Notes under the pieces: generated by a model
Seen by the model: the letters and a program-made list of their open reading frames with translations, nothing else
Database searches by the model: none
What the model was told of the DNA's origin: nothing
Part shown: positions 1 to 7,072 of the stretch, in pieces
Layout: every line of letters begins with the position of its first letter
How positions within the stretch are numbered: position 1 is the stretch's first letter
Source of the DNA: an uncultured Nitrospinaceae bacterium
GTDB lineage: Bacteria > Nitrospinota > Nitrospinia > Nitrospinales > VA-1
NCBI GenBank assembly: GCA_905182935.1
Contig: CAJJDL010000314.1
Span: 1 to 7,323 of the forward strand
Reading direction: 5' to 3'
DNA length: 7,323 nucleotides
Made by a program: the position numbers and the translations under genes

Positions 1-221
1 TCAACTCTATTTAGAGCCTTGGAAAAGGCACATAAATAACTATCTAAAGTAAGAATATAGTCTTATAAAAAAAATACTTTTAGTAACTTTACATTAAAAA
101 TCAACTTACCTTTATCCGCTCTAAAGTATATATACAGAACTAAGGTTTAATTTTTTTCTATACTCGCTCACATATTACTTTTATTTAATGAATTAGAAGT
201 TTAAAATACTCCGGTTAACCT

Positions 222-253
222 AGCTTTAGAGATAAGAAATCTCTGGAGTTTTT
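222..253 (+). promoter_or_regulatory. Stem-loop with SD in its 3' arm and a T5 tract; attenuator, SD sequesterer or terminator
   Basis: Positions 222-233 pair with 239-250 around the loop AAGAA (234-238). The stem is 12 bp with three G-U pairs. Five Ts follow the conserved part of the stem (249-253). On the plus strand this has the form of an intrinsic terminator; the minus strand lacks the T tract. The 3' arm also contains GGAG (245-248), five bases before an ATG at 254, so the same stem would hide a ribosome binding site. It could be the terminator of a gene to the left, a transcription attenuator in the nhaD leader, or a translational switch for the small ORF. The structure is seen directly; its role is inferred. 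Confidence 0.55.
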
Positions 254-328
254 ATGCTTATAAACTTGACTCCTAATTATATTTGGGGCAGTTATCATTG
301 TCCCTCAATCAAACATATAAAAAATTAA
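254..328 (+). CDS. Possible 24-residue leader peptide upstream of nhaD
   Basis: An ATG at 254 opens a 24-codon frame that begins MLINLTPN, ends SIKHIKN, and stops at TAA 326-328, 30 nt before the nhaD start. It has a good Shine-Dalgarno, GGAG at 245-248 with a 5-nt spacer, which is better than most annotated genes in this window have. The peptide has one Trp, one Cys and two His, is not clearly hydrophobic, and has no run of a single amino acid such as classical amino-acid attenuators carry. Bases 285-290 (GGGGCA) can pair with 299-304 (TGTCCC), placing a small hairpin inside the frame. Against a real gene: it is short, I recognise no homologue, and the five Ts between SD and ATG may simply be a terminator tract. 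If translated, it could couple to nhaD or act as a regulatory upstream ORF. Confidence 0.3.
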   Translation: MLINLTPNYIWGSYHCPSIKHIKN

Positions 329-358
329 CTTAATTTGTAATTGAAAGGAAGTTAACTC

Positions 359-1687
359 ATGGGGAACCTCGCTAATACTTGGGCTGGCTATGCTGTACTG
401 TTTAGTTTTTTTCTAGCCTACACTCTGGTTATTTTTGAAGAAAAAATACACATGCGCAAATCAAAACCGGTTGTTTTGATCGGGTGCATCATGTGGGGAA
501 TAATTGGAATTTACGAAGCAATTTATGGCGGAGGTCATGAACATGAGCACTACATTAAAGCATTGATCGCAGAAATTGGAGAGCTTTTCTTTTTTCTATT
601 AGTTGCGATGACTTACATTAATACACTCGATGAAAGAAACGTTTTTAAAAGCCTTCGTTGTTGGTTGCTGGGTAGAGGTTTTGGATTCCGTAAACTGTTC
701 TGGGTAACTGGACTCATTACATTCTTTTTATCTCCACTGGCTGACAACCTAACAAGTGCACTCCTTATGTCCACTGTTGCATTGGCAGTGAGCAATGGTA
801 ATAGAGCGTTTATCGTTCCGGCATTTGTGAACATTATTGTGGCCGCCAACGCAGGCGGCGCGTGGAGTCCATTTGGTGATATCACCACTTTAATGGTATG
901 GACAGCAGGCAAAGTTGAAACCCAGATGTTCGCTTATTTAATGGTTCCATCTATTGTTAACTGGATCATTCCCGCATTAATCATGTATCCTTTCGTCCCC
1001 AACGAATTTCCAAAAGCGGACGATGAAAAAATAGAATTTAAACAGGGAGCGAAAGTCACTATATTCTTAGGTATCTTCACAATAGCCACAGCAGTTAGTT
1101 TTCATCAGTTTCTTCACCTTCCTCCCTTTCTTGGGATGATGTTGGGACTTGGGCTCCTCATGATGCAAGGTTTTTATCTAAAACTATGGGGAGAGGAAAA
1201 ACACCCTGACGGTATTGACGTTTCCGAAGATCGAAAAGGGAAAGATAGGTTTGATATATTTAAAAAAATAGCTAATGTGGAATTCGATACTCTCCTTTTC
1301 TTTTTTGGAGTACTCACAGCTGTAGGAGCACTTCAATATGCAGGATATCTTGCTATTGCTAGTGAAAGCATGTACGGGAACCTCGGCCCAACAATATCTA
1401 ATACTATTGTTGGAGTGTTGTCTGCCATTGTTGATAACATACCTGTAATGTATGCGGTGCTCAAAATGGATCCAGTCATGGGGCTTGACCAGTGGCTTCT
1501 CATCACTCTTACTACTGGTACTGGCGGAAGTCTACTATCAGTCGGGTCTGCTGCTGGTGTAGCAGTTATGGGAGTTGATCGCAAAAACTATACATTTATA
1601 TCACACTTAAAGTGGGTACCTGCTATAGCCCTCGGATACATTGCCAGCATTGTCGCATGGTGGTTTGTGACAATGGGCTTAAGATAA
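359..1687 (+). CDS. nhaD: NhaD-type Na+/H+ antiporter
   Basis: This inner-membrane antiporter of the ArsB/NhaD (ion transporter) superfamily exchanges cytoplasmic Na+ (or Li+) for H+. The 442 residues are mostly hydrophobic segments in two related halves. The first half has the signature SPLADNLTSA (125-134) and NIIVAANAGGAWSPFGD (158-174). The second half has SAIVDNIP (355-362) and GTGGSLLSVGSAAG (387-400). The paired D-N residues (129-130 and 359-360) are typical of the family's transport core. The N-terminus matches the family (FEEKIHMRKSKP, 26-37, then VAMTYINTLDERNVF near 82-96). A His-Glu alternation, HEHEH (60-64), lies in a loop after the second membrane segment. A charged loop (about 277-304) separates the halves. 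The start is supported by AAGGAAG (345-351), 7 nt before ATG. A terminator follows, so it is probably expressed alone with its leader. The identification is firm; ion preference cannot be read from sequence. Confidence 0.95.
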   Translation: MGNLANTWAGYAVLFSFFLAYTLVIFEEKIHMRKSKPVVLIGCIMWGIIGIYEAIYGGGHEHEHYIKALIAEIGELFFFLLVAMTYINTLDERNVFKSLRCWLLGRGFGFRKLFWVTGLITFFLSPLADNLTSALLMSTVALAVSNGNRAFIVPAFVNIIVAANAGGAWSPFGDITTLMVWTAGKVETQMFAYLMVPSIVNWIIPALIMYPFVPNEFPKADDEKIEFKQGAKVTIFLGIFTIATAVSFHQFLHLPPFLGMMLGLGLLMMQGFYLKLWGEEKHPDGIDVSEDRKGKDRFDIFKKIANVEFDTLLFFFGVLTAVGALQYAGYLAIASESMYGNLGPTISNTIVGVLSAIVDNIPVMYAVLKMDPVMGLDQWLLITLTTGTGGSLLSVGSAAGVAVMGVDRKNYTFISHLKWVPAIALGYIASIVAWWFVTMGLR

Positions 1688-1694
1688 CTTTTTC

Positions 1695-1736
1695 GATTCA
1701 AGGGAATAAAAGAACTTTGTTCCCTTGAATCATTTT
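1695..1736 (+). terminator. Intrinsic terminator after nhaD
   Basis: A perfect 12-bp inverted repeat pairs GATTCAAGGGAA (1695-1706) with TTCCCTTGAATC (1720-1731) around a 13-nt loop, in which AAA/TTT can add a few more pairs. It starts 7 nt after the nhaD stop and is followed on the plus strand by ATTTTGTAATTTT, an interrupted T tract. The opposite strand has no T tract after the stem, so it acts on nhaD transcripts. It separates nhaD from argD, which therefore needs its own promoter in the remaining 65 bp. Confidence 0.85.
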
Positions 1737-1796
1737 GTAATTTTCATTATTTATAAAAACTAGTATTACTTTTTCACTGACAAAAGTATCTACAGT

Positions 1797-2996
1797 ATGA
1801 AATCCAATCAAGAACTGATCAAACTAACAAACAAGCATGTTGCCCAAAATTATGGTCGATATCCTATAGGACTAGTTCGAGGAAAAGGAACATCCGTGTG
1901 GGACGCTTCGGGCAAAAAGTATATTGATTTTGTTGCCGGCCTCGCGGTTGACAACCTAGGACACTGTCCACCAACCGTCGTAAATGCTATTCGAAAACAA
2001 GCAGGAAAATTGTTACATGTTTCGAATTTGTACCATATCGAACCGCAGTCTCAATTAGCGGCAGAGCTTGCTCGCGTGAGCTTTGCGGATAAATTTTTTT
2101 TCTGTAATAGCGGGACTGAAGCGAACGAGGCTGCTATTAAATTAGCCAGGCGATGGTTTTACGATAACGGACAACCCAAACGTCATGAAATAATTACTAT
2201 GAATGACTCATTTCATGGCCGAACCATGGCTTCCCTCTCCGCGACAGCACAAAAAAAAATTCATATCGGTTTCAAACCTTTACTCCCTGGTTTTAAATAT
2301 ATTCCATTCAATGATATTGCCGCCCTAAAAAAAAACCTCACAAAAAAAACATGCGCTGTACTGATTGAACCCATTCAAGGCGAAGGAGGAGTCAACCTGG
2401 CACAAGAAACTTATCTAAAAACCTTACGTAAAATCTGCAATGAAAAAGGAATCCTCTTAATTTTTGATGAGATCCAAACCGGTTTTGGAAGAACGGGTCG
2501 TTTGTTTGCCTATGAGAGATACAAAATAAAACCCGATATAATTACTTTGGCTAAGGCTCTCGGTGGAGGAATTGCAATAGGAGCGATGGGCAGCACCAAC
2601 AAAATAATTAAATCATTTGCACCTGGAACTCATGGGGCAACATTTGGCGGAAATCCTCTAGCCTGTGCCGCCTCATTGGCCTCTCTAAAAACTCTTACTA
2701 AAAAAGGTTTTTTAAAAAAATCATCTACTACGGGAGACTACTTTCTTAAAAAATTATACCGTTTAAAAGATGATTTTTCTATAATACGAGAAGTACGCGG
2801 CGTTGGACTTATGCTTGCGATTGAACTTAATCAACCAGGTGCCGAGGTAGTAACGAAGTGTATGAAAGAAGGTCTTCTGATTAACTGCATTCAACAAAAT
2901 ACAATTCGTTTTTTACCACCGCTGATTATTACACGCAAGGAAATTAATTTTTTAATAAGAACTCTTTCAAAAATTTTTACCAAGATGGAACAATAA
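1797..2996 (+). CDS. argD: Acetylornithine aminotransferase
   Basis: This cytoplasmic PLP-dependent class III aminotransferase converts N-acetylglutamate semialdehyde plus glutamate to N-acetylornithine and 2-oxoglutarate in arginine synthesis. It has the family's usual length (399 residues). Visible landmarks are the phosphate-binding CNSGTEANE (103-111), FHGRT (139-143), EPIQGEGGV (191-199), FDEIQTGFGRTG with the PLP-nitrogen Asp at 224 (223-234), the Schiff-base lysine K253 in LAKALGGG, and HGATFGGNPLAC (279-290). ArgD enzymes often also act on succinyldiaminopimelate in lysine synthesis, so dual use is possible. The ATG lacks a clear Shine-Dalgarno, but the N-terminus aligns with the family. 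argF starts 25 nt downstream, suggesting co-transcription. Three A tracts of 8-9 bases fall within 100 bp (2251-2259, 2327-2335, 2342-2349), encoding Lys-rich stretches. No arginine-repressor box was found upstream. Confidence 0.94.
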   Translation: MKSNQELIKLTNKHVAQNYGRYPIGLVRGKGTSVWDASGKKYIDFVAGLAVDNLGHCPPTVVNAIRKQAGKLLHVSNLYHIEPQSQLAAELARVSFADKFFFCNSGTEANEAAIKLARRWFYDNGQPKRHEIITMNDSFHGRTMASLSATAQKKIHIGFKPLLPGFKYIPFNDIAALKKNLTKKTCAVLIEPIQGEGGVNLAQETYLKTLRKICNEKGILLIFDEIQTGFGRTGRLFAYERYKIKPDIITLAKALGGGIAIGAMGSTNKIIKSFAPGTHGATFGGNPLACAASLASLKTLTKKGFLKKSSTTGDYFLKKLYRLKDDFSIIREVRGVGLMLAIELNQPGAEVVTKCMKEGLLINCIQQNTIRFLPPLIITRKEINFLIRTLSKIFTKMEQ

Positions 2997-3004
2997 GTTT
3001 ATTT

Positions 3005-3024
3005 AAAGGGATCTCAATTCAGTG
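3005..3024 (+). promoter_or_regulatory. Ribosome binding site and GTG start of argF
   Basis: AAAGGGA (3005-3011) lies 10 nt before the GTG at 3022-3024. No ATG is available near the conserved N-terminus, and starting here gives the family's usual first residues (KDFLKLSDLT). This fixes the start as a non-ATG codon. Confidence 0.75.
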
Positions 3025-3918
3025 AAAAAAGATTTTTTAAAATTAAGCGATCTAACTAAAGACGAAGCTCTTGATCTGATAAAGCAAGCTCTCGAGCTCA
3101 AACAATTTAAAGCAAATAAAACTGCTCACAGACCGCTAGAAGGAAAAACACTGGGTATGATTTTTAACAAAAATTCTACCCGAACTAGAATTTCTTTTGA
3201 AGTCGGCATGTTCGAACTAGGTGGCCACTCACTATTTTTGACTCCCGACCAAATGCAGCTAGGTCGCGGAGAAACCATAGCAGACTCCGCACGTGTTCTT
3301 TCGCGTTATCTAGATGGTATTTTAATTCGCACTTTTGATTTCAAGGAAGTAGAAGAATTGGCTAAGCATGCCAGTATCCCTGTCATCAATGGATTGACAG
3401 ACCTAAACCACCCCATTCAAGTACTGTCGGATCTTCTTACTATTCACGAAAAACTTGGCCGCCTCGATGGAATTAAAATCGCTTATGTTGGAGATGGGAA
3501 CAATGTCGCATACTCTTGGATTACCGCAGCAACAATGTTTAACCTAAGACTTTCAGTTGGTTGCCCTGCTTCATGTAAACCAGAACTGCCAAAAGAAATT
3601 TCCATTCCCGACTCCATAGAAATCACAGAAGACCCTGCTACTGCAGTTAAGGATGCAGACGTAATTTACACCGATGTTTGGATTAGTATGGGAGAGGAAG
3701 AGACTGAGGAGAAAGTCTCATTATTAAAGCCATACCAAGTCAATCAGTCACTAGTTGATATTGCTAAAAAAGATGTCTTAGTCATGCACTGCCTACCAGC
3801 ACATAGAGAAATGGAAATTACTTCCGAGGTTTTAGAAGGAAAAAATTCTATCGTATTCGATCAGGCAGAGAATCGCCTCCACATGCAAAAAGCCCTGCTA
3901 AAAAAATTATTATCTTAG
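3022..3918 (+). CDS. argF: Ornithine carbamoyltransferase
   Basis: This enzyme transfers the carbamoyl group of carbamoyl phosphate to ornithine to form citrulline in the cytoplasm, normally as a trimer. The 298-residue protein is complete. The N-terminal carbamoyl-phosphate domain has STRTR (52-56), GRGE (81-84) and HPIQ (130-133). The C-terminal ornithine domain has GDGNNVAYSW (157-166), DVWISMG (218-224, the SMG loop) and HCLP with the ornithine-contacting Cys257 (256-259). The DGNN and SMG motifs indicate ornithine rather than aspartate carbamoyltransferase. The length and motifs fit the anabolic form. It lies 25 nt after argD and probably shares its mRNA. argG and argH do not follow, so the pathway is split between loci. 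Confidence 0.95.
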   Translation: MKKDFLKLSDLTKDEALDLIKQALELKQFKANKTAHRPLEGKTLGMIFNKNSTRTRISFEVGMFELGGHSLFLTPDQMQLGRGETIADSARVLSRYLDGILIRTFDFKEVEELAKHASIPVINGLTDLNHPIQVLSDLLTIHEKLGRLDGIKIAYVGDGNNVAYSWITAATMFNLRLSVGCPASCKPELPKEISIPDSIEITEDPATAVKDADVIYTDVWISMGEEETEEKVSLLKPYQVNQSLVDIAKKDVLVMHCLPAHREMEITSEVLEGKNSIVFDQAENRLHMQKALLKKLLS

Positions 3919-3941
3919 TTTAAACAATGACCTGTTTTAAT

Positions 3942-3970
3942 CAAACCATATTGTCCTCCAAATAGGTTTG
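3942..3970 (+). promoter_or_regulatory. Short inverted repeat in the argF-tgt gap
   Basis: CAAACC (3942-3947) pairs with GGTTTG (3965-3970), with three more A-T pairs inside across a bulged A. No T tract follows, so it is not an intrinsic terminator. The 3' arm contains the only AGG upstream of tgt (17 nt from the ATG), which the stem would cover. It could modestly affect tgt translation or mRNA processing, or be chance in AT-rich sequence. Confidence 0.25.
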
Positions 3971-3980
3971 TAATAATTAA

Positions 3981-5054
<1,074 letters not shown>

Positions 5055-5059
5055 AAAAT

Positions 5060-5419
5060 TCAAACTTCCTCTTCCATAATTCCACGAATCTTAAATTCAT
5101 TAATGAGATAACCTGACCGTCGAGGGATTGAAGACTCAACAACTGCCTTTAAAACTTCTATTCTCTCTGGGTTAAGAATTTCTAACATACGATTAAATAT
5201 TTTCTCTGGAAAATAAAGAGTTAGGTTGAGCTTAGCTTGTTGGTATACAAATTTATATCCTGAACGCATTGGATTATTCTGGATAGGAACATACTGGACA
5301 TGTCCCTCCCGCATAAACAGCGTCATCTCAGCCCATTCTGGCCCAGCTTTTAAGAGGTTCTGTCTTACATTAGAGAGAAGAATGCTCTGTTCAGGTAATT
5401 CGTAGGTATAACTTGGCAT
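5060..5419 (-). CDS. Hypothetical protein, 119 residues
   Basis: I do not recognise this protein. It is soluble-looking, with no signal peptide, membrane segment, cysteine or metal-binding cluster. It starts MPSYTYELPEQSILL and contains a probable helix (about 11-33), a strand-rich middle (about 33-70, including LNLTLYFPEK) and a helical part (73-97). It ends with three consecutive glutamates and a valine. The mix suggests a small alpha/beta fold. It lies 30 nt downstream of the methyltransferase on the same strand, so the two are probably co-transcribed. Its stop is 5 nt from the tgt stop on the other strand. The ATG has no Shine-Dalgarno and sits in a very AT-rich leader. Being a clean open frame in a gene-sized slot within an operon supports it as a real gene; its function is unknown. 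Confidence 0.7.
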   Translation of the reverse strand: MPSYTYELPEQSILLSNVRQNLLKAGPEWAEMTLFMREGHVQYVPIQNNPMRSGYKFVYQQAKLNLTLYFPEKIFNRMLEILNPERIEVLKAVVESSIPRRSGYLINEFKIRGIMEEEV

Positions 5420-5449
5420 ATGTTTAATTATTTTAAATACTAAATAAAG

Positions 5450-6274
5450 TCAGCTACTACGCACCGCTCGGATAGCCATAAACAATGGCACTTCTTTTCT
5501 AGCTCGATTTTCCGCACGCGATCGTTTGCCTGGTGCACTCTCTTTATTCGACATCCATTCTTCCAGAGAATCGACACAAAGACCCGCTTTAAGTAATGCT
5601 GAAAAATAGTTTTGCAGCGGACGATGATAGGTCATAGTGAAATTAACCTTATCAATAAATGGTGGGGTCAGTATCGGAATTTTCATTTCATTAGCGTAAC
5701 GATCGATCCTCCTATATTCCATTTTTTTATCATCGTCCCAACCCCAATGAGTTTGTCGAGGTATGCGAAAACACGGGTGAGTGAGGACCATTACAAATTT
5801 CCCTTTTGGCTTAAGCCACCTTGCAATATTTTTGAAGACAGGTTCAATATTTTCCATATTTTGTACTGCAAGAAGGCATGCGATACCATCAAACTCTTGG
5901 TCTTTAAGGAGTGTCGCATCACTCGCATCGCCTAAATGATATGGAATGGTCTTTATCGAACGAGAACGCGCCATGCGTAATAGTTCTTCGGACGAATCCA
6001 ACCCTTCTGGTTTAATTCTTTTTTCTAATAAATACCGAGAGAATACCCCTTGCCCACATGCTAAATCAAGAACACGTCTTCCAGATTTCAAATCAAGCAT
6101 TTTAAATACACCAGGCATCACGATAGTTTGATGATAATCAGAACCACTCATACCCACCAAAGAGTCATACCAACGTGAAGCTTGATCCCATAGGGTCTGC
6201 TTACTTCCACCCGACATTCGTGAAATATTTACTGGCTTTCGTATATTGCGACGATAAGGTATTTTTTTTTTCAA
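5450..6274 (-). CDS. Class I SAM-dependent methyltransferase
   Basis: A 274-residue Rossmann-fold methyltransferase of the Methyltransf_11/UbiE-like type; the substrate is unknown. SAM-binding motif I is VLDLACGQG (68-76). The ribose-binding acidic residue is in GLDSS (91-95, D93). LGDASD (114-119) supplies the adenine-site Asp, and FDGIACLLAVQNM (128-140) is motif IV. LTHPCFRIPRQ (164-174) followed by a Trp-rich segment is seen in a subgroup of uncharacterised bacterial methyltransferases. The start is a TTG at 6274 with a good SD; an in-frame TAG sits just two codons upstream. The first 20 residues carry 8 Lys/Arg and precede the usual family start. An internal ATG at residue 20 (6217) lacks an SD. 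Codons 2-5 include an A10 tract. It lies 62 nt after sfsA and 30 nt before the unknown 119-residue gene. Confidence 0.88.
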   Translation of the reverse strand: MKKKIPYRRNIRKPVNISRMSGGSKQTLWDQASRWYDSLVGMSGSDYHQTIVMPGVFKMLDLKSGRRVLDLACGQGVFSRYLLEKRIKPEGLDSSEELLRMARSRSIKTIPYHLGDASDATLLKDQEFDGIACLLAVQNMENIEPVFKNIARWLKPKGKFVMVLTHPCFRIPRQTHWGWDDDKKMEYRRIDRYANEMKIPILTPPFIDKVNFTMTYHRPLQNYFSALLKAGLCVDSLEEWMSNKESAPGKRSRAENRARKEVPLFMAIRAVRSS

Positions 6275-6285
6275 AACCTATCCTT
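6272..6285 (-). promoter_or_regulatory. Ribosome binding site and TTG start of the methyltransferase
   Basis: On the minus strand AAGGA (6285-6281) lies 6 nt before TTG (6274-6272). An in-frame TAG (6280-6278) separated from the TTG by one codon bars any further upstream start. The next possible start, ATG at 6217, has no SD. This favours TTG. Confidence 0.6.
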
Positions 6286-6336
6286 ATAAATCTTATATTT
6301 TTAATTAAATAGTACTGTTATTTTATCTAACTTCTC

Positions 6337-7026
6337 TTAAACATTTATAGGAATTTCTTTTTTAATAGACACTGTATTTTTAGTAACCCTACAATTATAT
6401 CCATATAGTTCTACGCTAGCTCGCTTGGCTTTTCTTAACCATTCACCGAACAAAGGATCTATTTTGTCATTTGTAGTAATGGACCTAGCATCAGATCTTT
6501 GTGAAACAAAAATCACTGCAGTCCGAAATCCTTTTTTTCTAAGGTCTATAAGACCTTTTAGGTGTTTAACGCCTCGTTCAGTTGGTGCATCAGGGAATTT
6601 ACCCTCGCCATTTTCTACCAGACTAACTGATTTAACCTCTAAAAACATTCTATCAACTAAAAAATCTAGCCTAAAATCAAATCGGCTCTCTCCACATTTA
6701 ACTTCTCTTTGAAAATTTTTGTACCCACTCAAACAACTTAGTTTATTCCCAGCCAATTCATTTTCAATCAGTCTGTTTGCAAAAACAGGGTAGACCGAAA
6801 CCCATATCGAGCCATGACGAACTAAAACTAAACTGTAGTCAGTTTTTCGTTTTGGACCAGGATTGTAGACTAGCCGAACCTGACGACCAGGTATCATTAA
6901 ACCAGGGAGTCTACCAGGATCAGGAACATGGGCTTGAATTTCTTGCCCCTCTATTTGCACATGAGCCAGATATCGATTAGGTCTATCTAAAAATATACCA
7001 TCGACTATTTGTTCACCAAGTAACAT
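6337..7026 (-). CDS. sfsA: SfsA family DNA-binding/nuclease-like protein
   Basis: SfsA (sugar fermentation stimulation protein A) was named from E. coli, where extra copies stimulate maltose metabolism. The family has an N-terminal OB-like DNA-binding part and a C-terminal PD-(D/E)XK nuclease-like domain; its role in most bacteria is unclear. The 229 residues match the usual length. Landmarks are RPNRYLAHV (15-23), AHVPDPGRL (32-40), SRFDFRLDFLV (114-124), the ExK core FLEVKSVSL with E130 and K132 (128-136), and the hallmark FPDAPTERGVKHL (144-156). The nuclease-like core residues therefore look intact. The gene starts 46 nt after the nuoM stop on the same strand and may be read through from the nuo operon. 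No Shine-Dalgarno is seen before the ATG, but the N-terminus fits the family. Confidence 0.94.
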   Translation of the reverse strand: MLLGEQIVDGIFLDRPNRYLAHVQIEGQEIQAHVPDPGRLPGLMIPGRQVRLVYNPGPKRKTDYSLVLVRHGSIWVSVYPVFANRLIENELAGNKLSCLSGYKNFQREVKCGESRFDFRLDFLVDRMFLEVKSVSLVENGEGKFPDAPTERGVKHLKGLIDLRKKGFRTAVIFVSQRSDARSITTNDKIDPLFGEWLRKAKRASVELYGYNCRVTKNTVSIKKEIPINV

Positions 7027-7072
7027 GTAAAATAAAAATTAGTGCCGTGTACATCGGAAGGTTTTGGGTTGC

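Larger units (their letters stand above)
1..358. other. AT-rich intergenic/leader region upstream of nhaD
   Basis: No gene is supported in the first 221 bases, which are very AT-rich. In frame 1 the left edge reads as 12 codons ending in a TAA at 37-39 (residues STLFRALEKAHK). This could be the tail of a plus-strand gene lying outside the window. Frame 2 is also open, to a TAA at 50-52, so the tail is not proven. A short hairpin with a GGAA tetraloop (GCCTT/AAGGC, 16-29) lies near the edge. The nine-base string TCTAAAGTA occurs twice, at 43-51 and 120-128. From 222 onward there is a stem-loop, a small ORF and the nhaD ribosome binding site, described separately. I found no convincing sigma-70 promoter: TTGACT at 266-271 has no good -10 at 16-18 bp. 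Confidence 0.6.

Noticed and set aside
16..29. GCCTT/AAGGC hairpin with GGAA tetraloop as part of an RNA gene
   Set aside because: An isolated 5-bp stem at the window edge, with no T tract and no conserved RNA context.
1..39. C-terminal tail of an upstream plus-strand gene
   Set aside because: Twelve open codons are too few to support a gene, and a second frame is also open. Kept only as a note in the intergenic entry.
613..912. Open frame on the minus strand inside nhaD
   Set aside because: It is antisense to conserved NhaD motifs and its translation resembles no protein; a shadow frame. The same holds for 1333-1584 (-), 3915-4193 (-), 4713-4937 (-), 5612-5935 (+), 5946-6131 (+), 6425-6712 (+) and 6777-6980 (+).
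1725..1766. Sigma-70 promoter for argD
   Set aside because: TTGAAT with TATTTA, and TTGTAA with TAGTAT, are each weak matches or have wrong spacing. In AT-rich DNA such matches are expected by chance.
1688..1796. Arginine-repressor (ARG box) site upstream of argD
   Set aside because: The TGAAT-like half-site at 1726-1730 belongs to the terminator stem, and no ATTCA half-site lies at the required spacing.
3941..3960. SD-like GGAGG followed by ATG on the minus strand in the argF-tgt gap
   Set aside because: The frame stops after two codons, so it encodes nothing.
7012..7056. Upstream ATG on the minus strand overlapping the sfsA start
   Set aside because: It is out of frame with sfsA, codes for only about 13 residues and lacks an SD.
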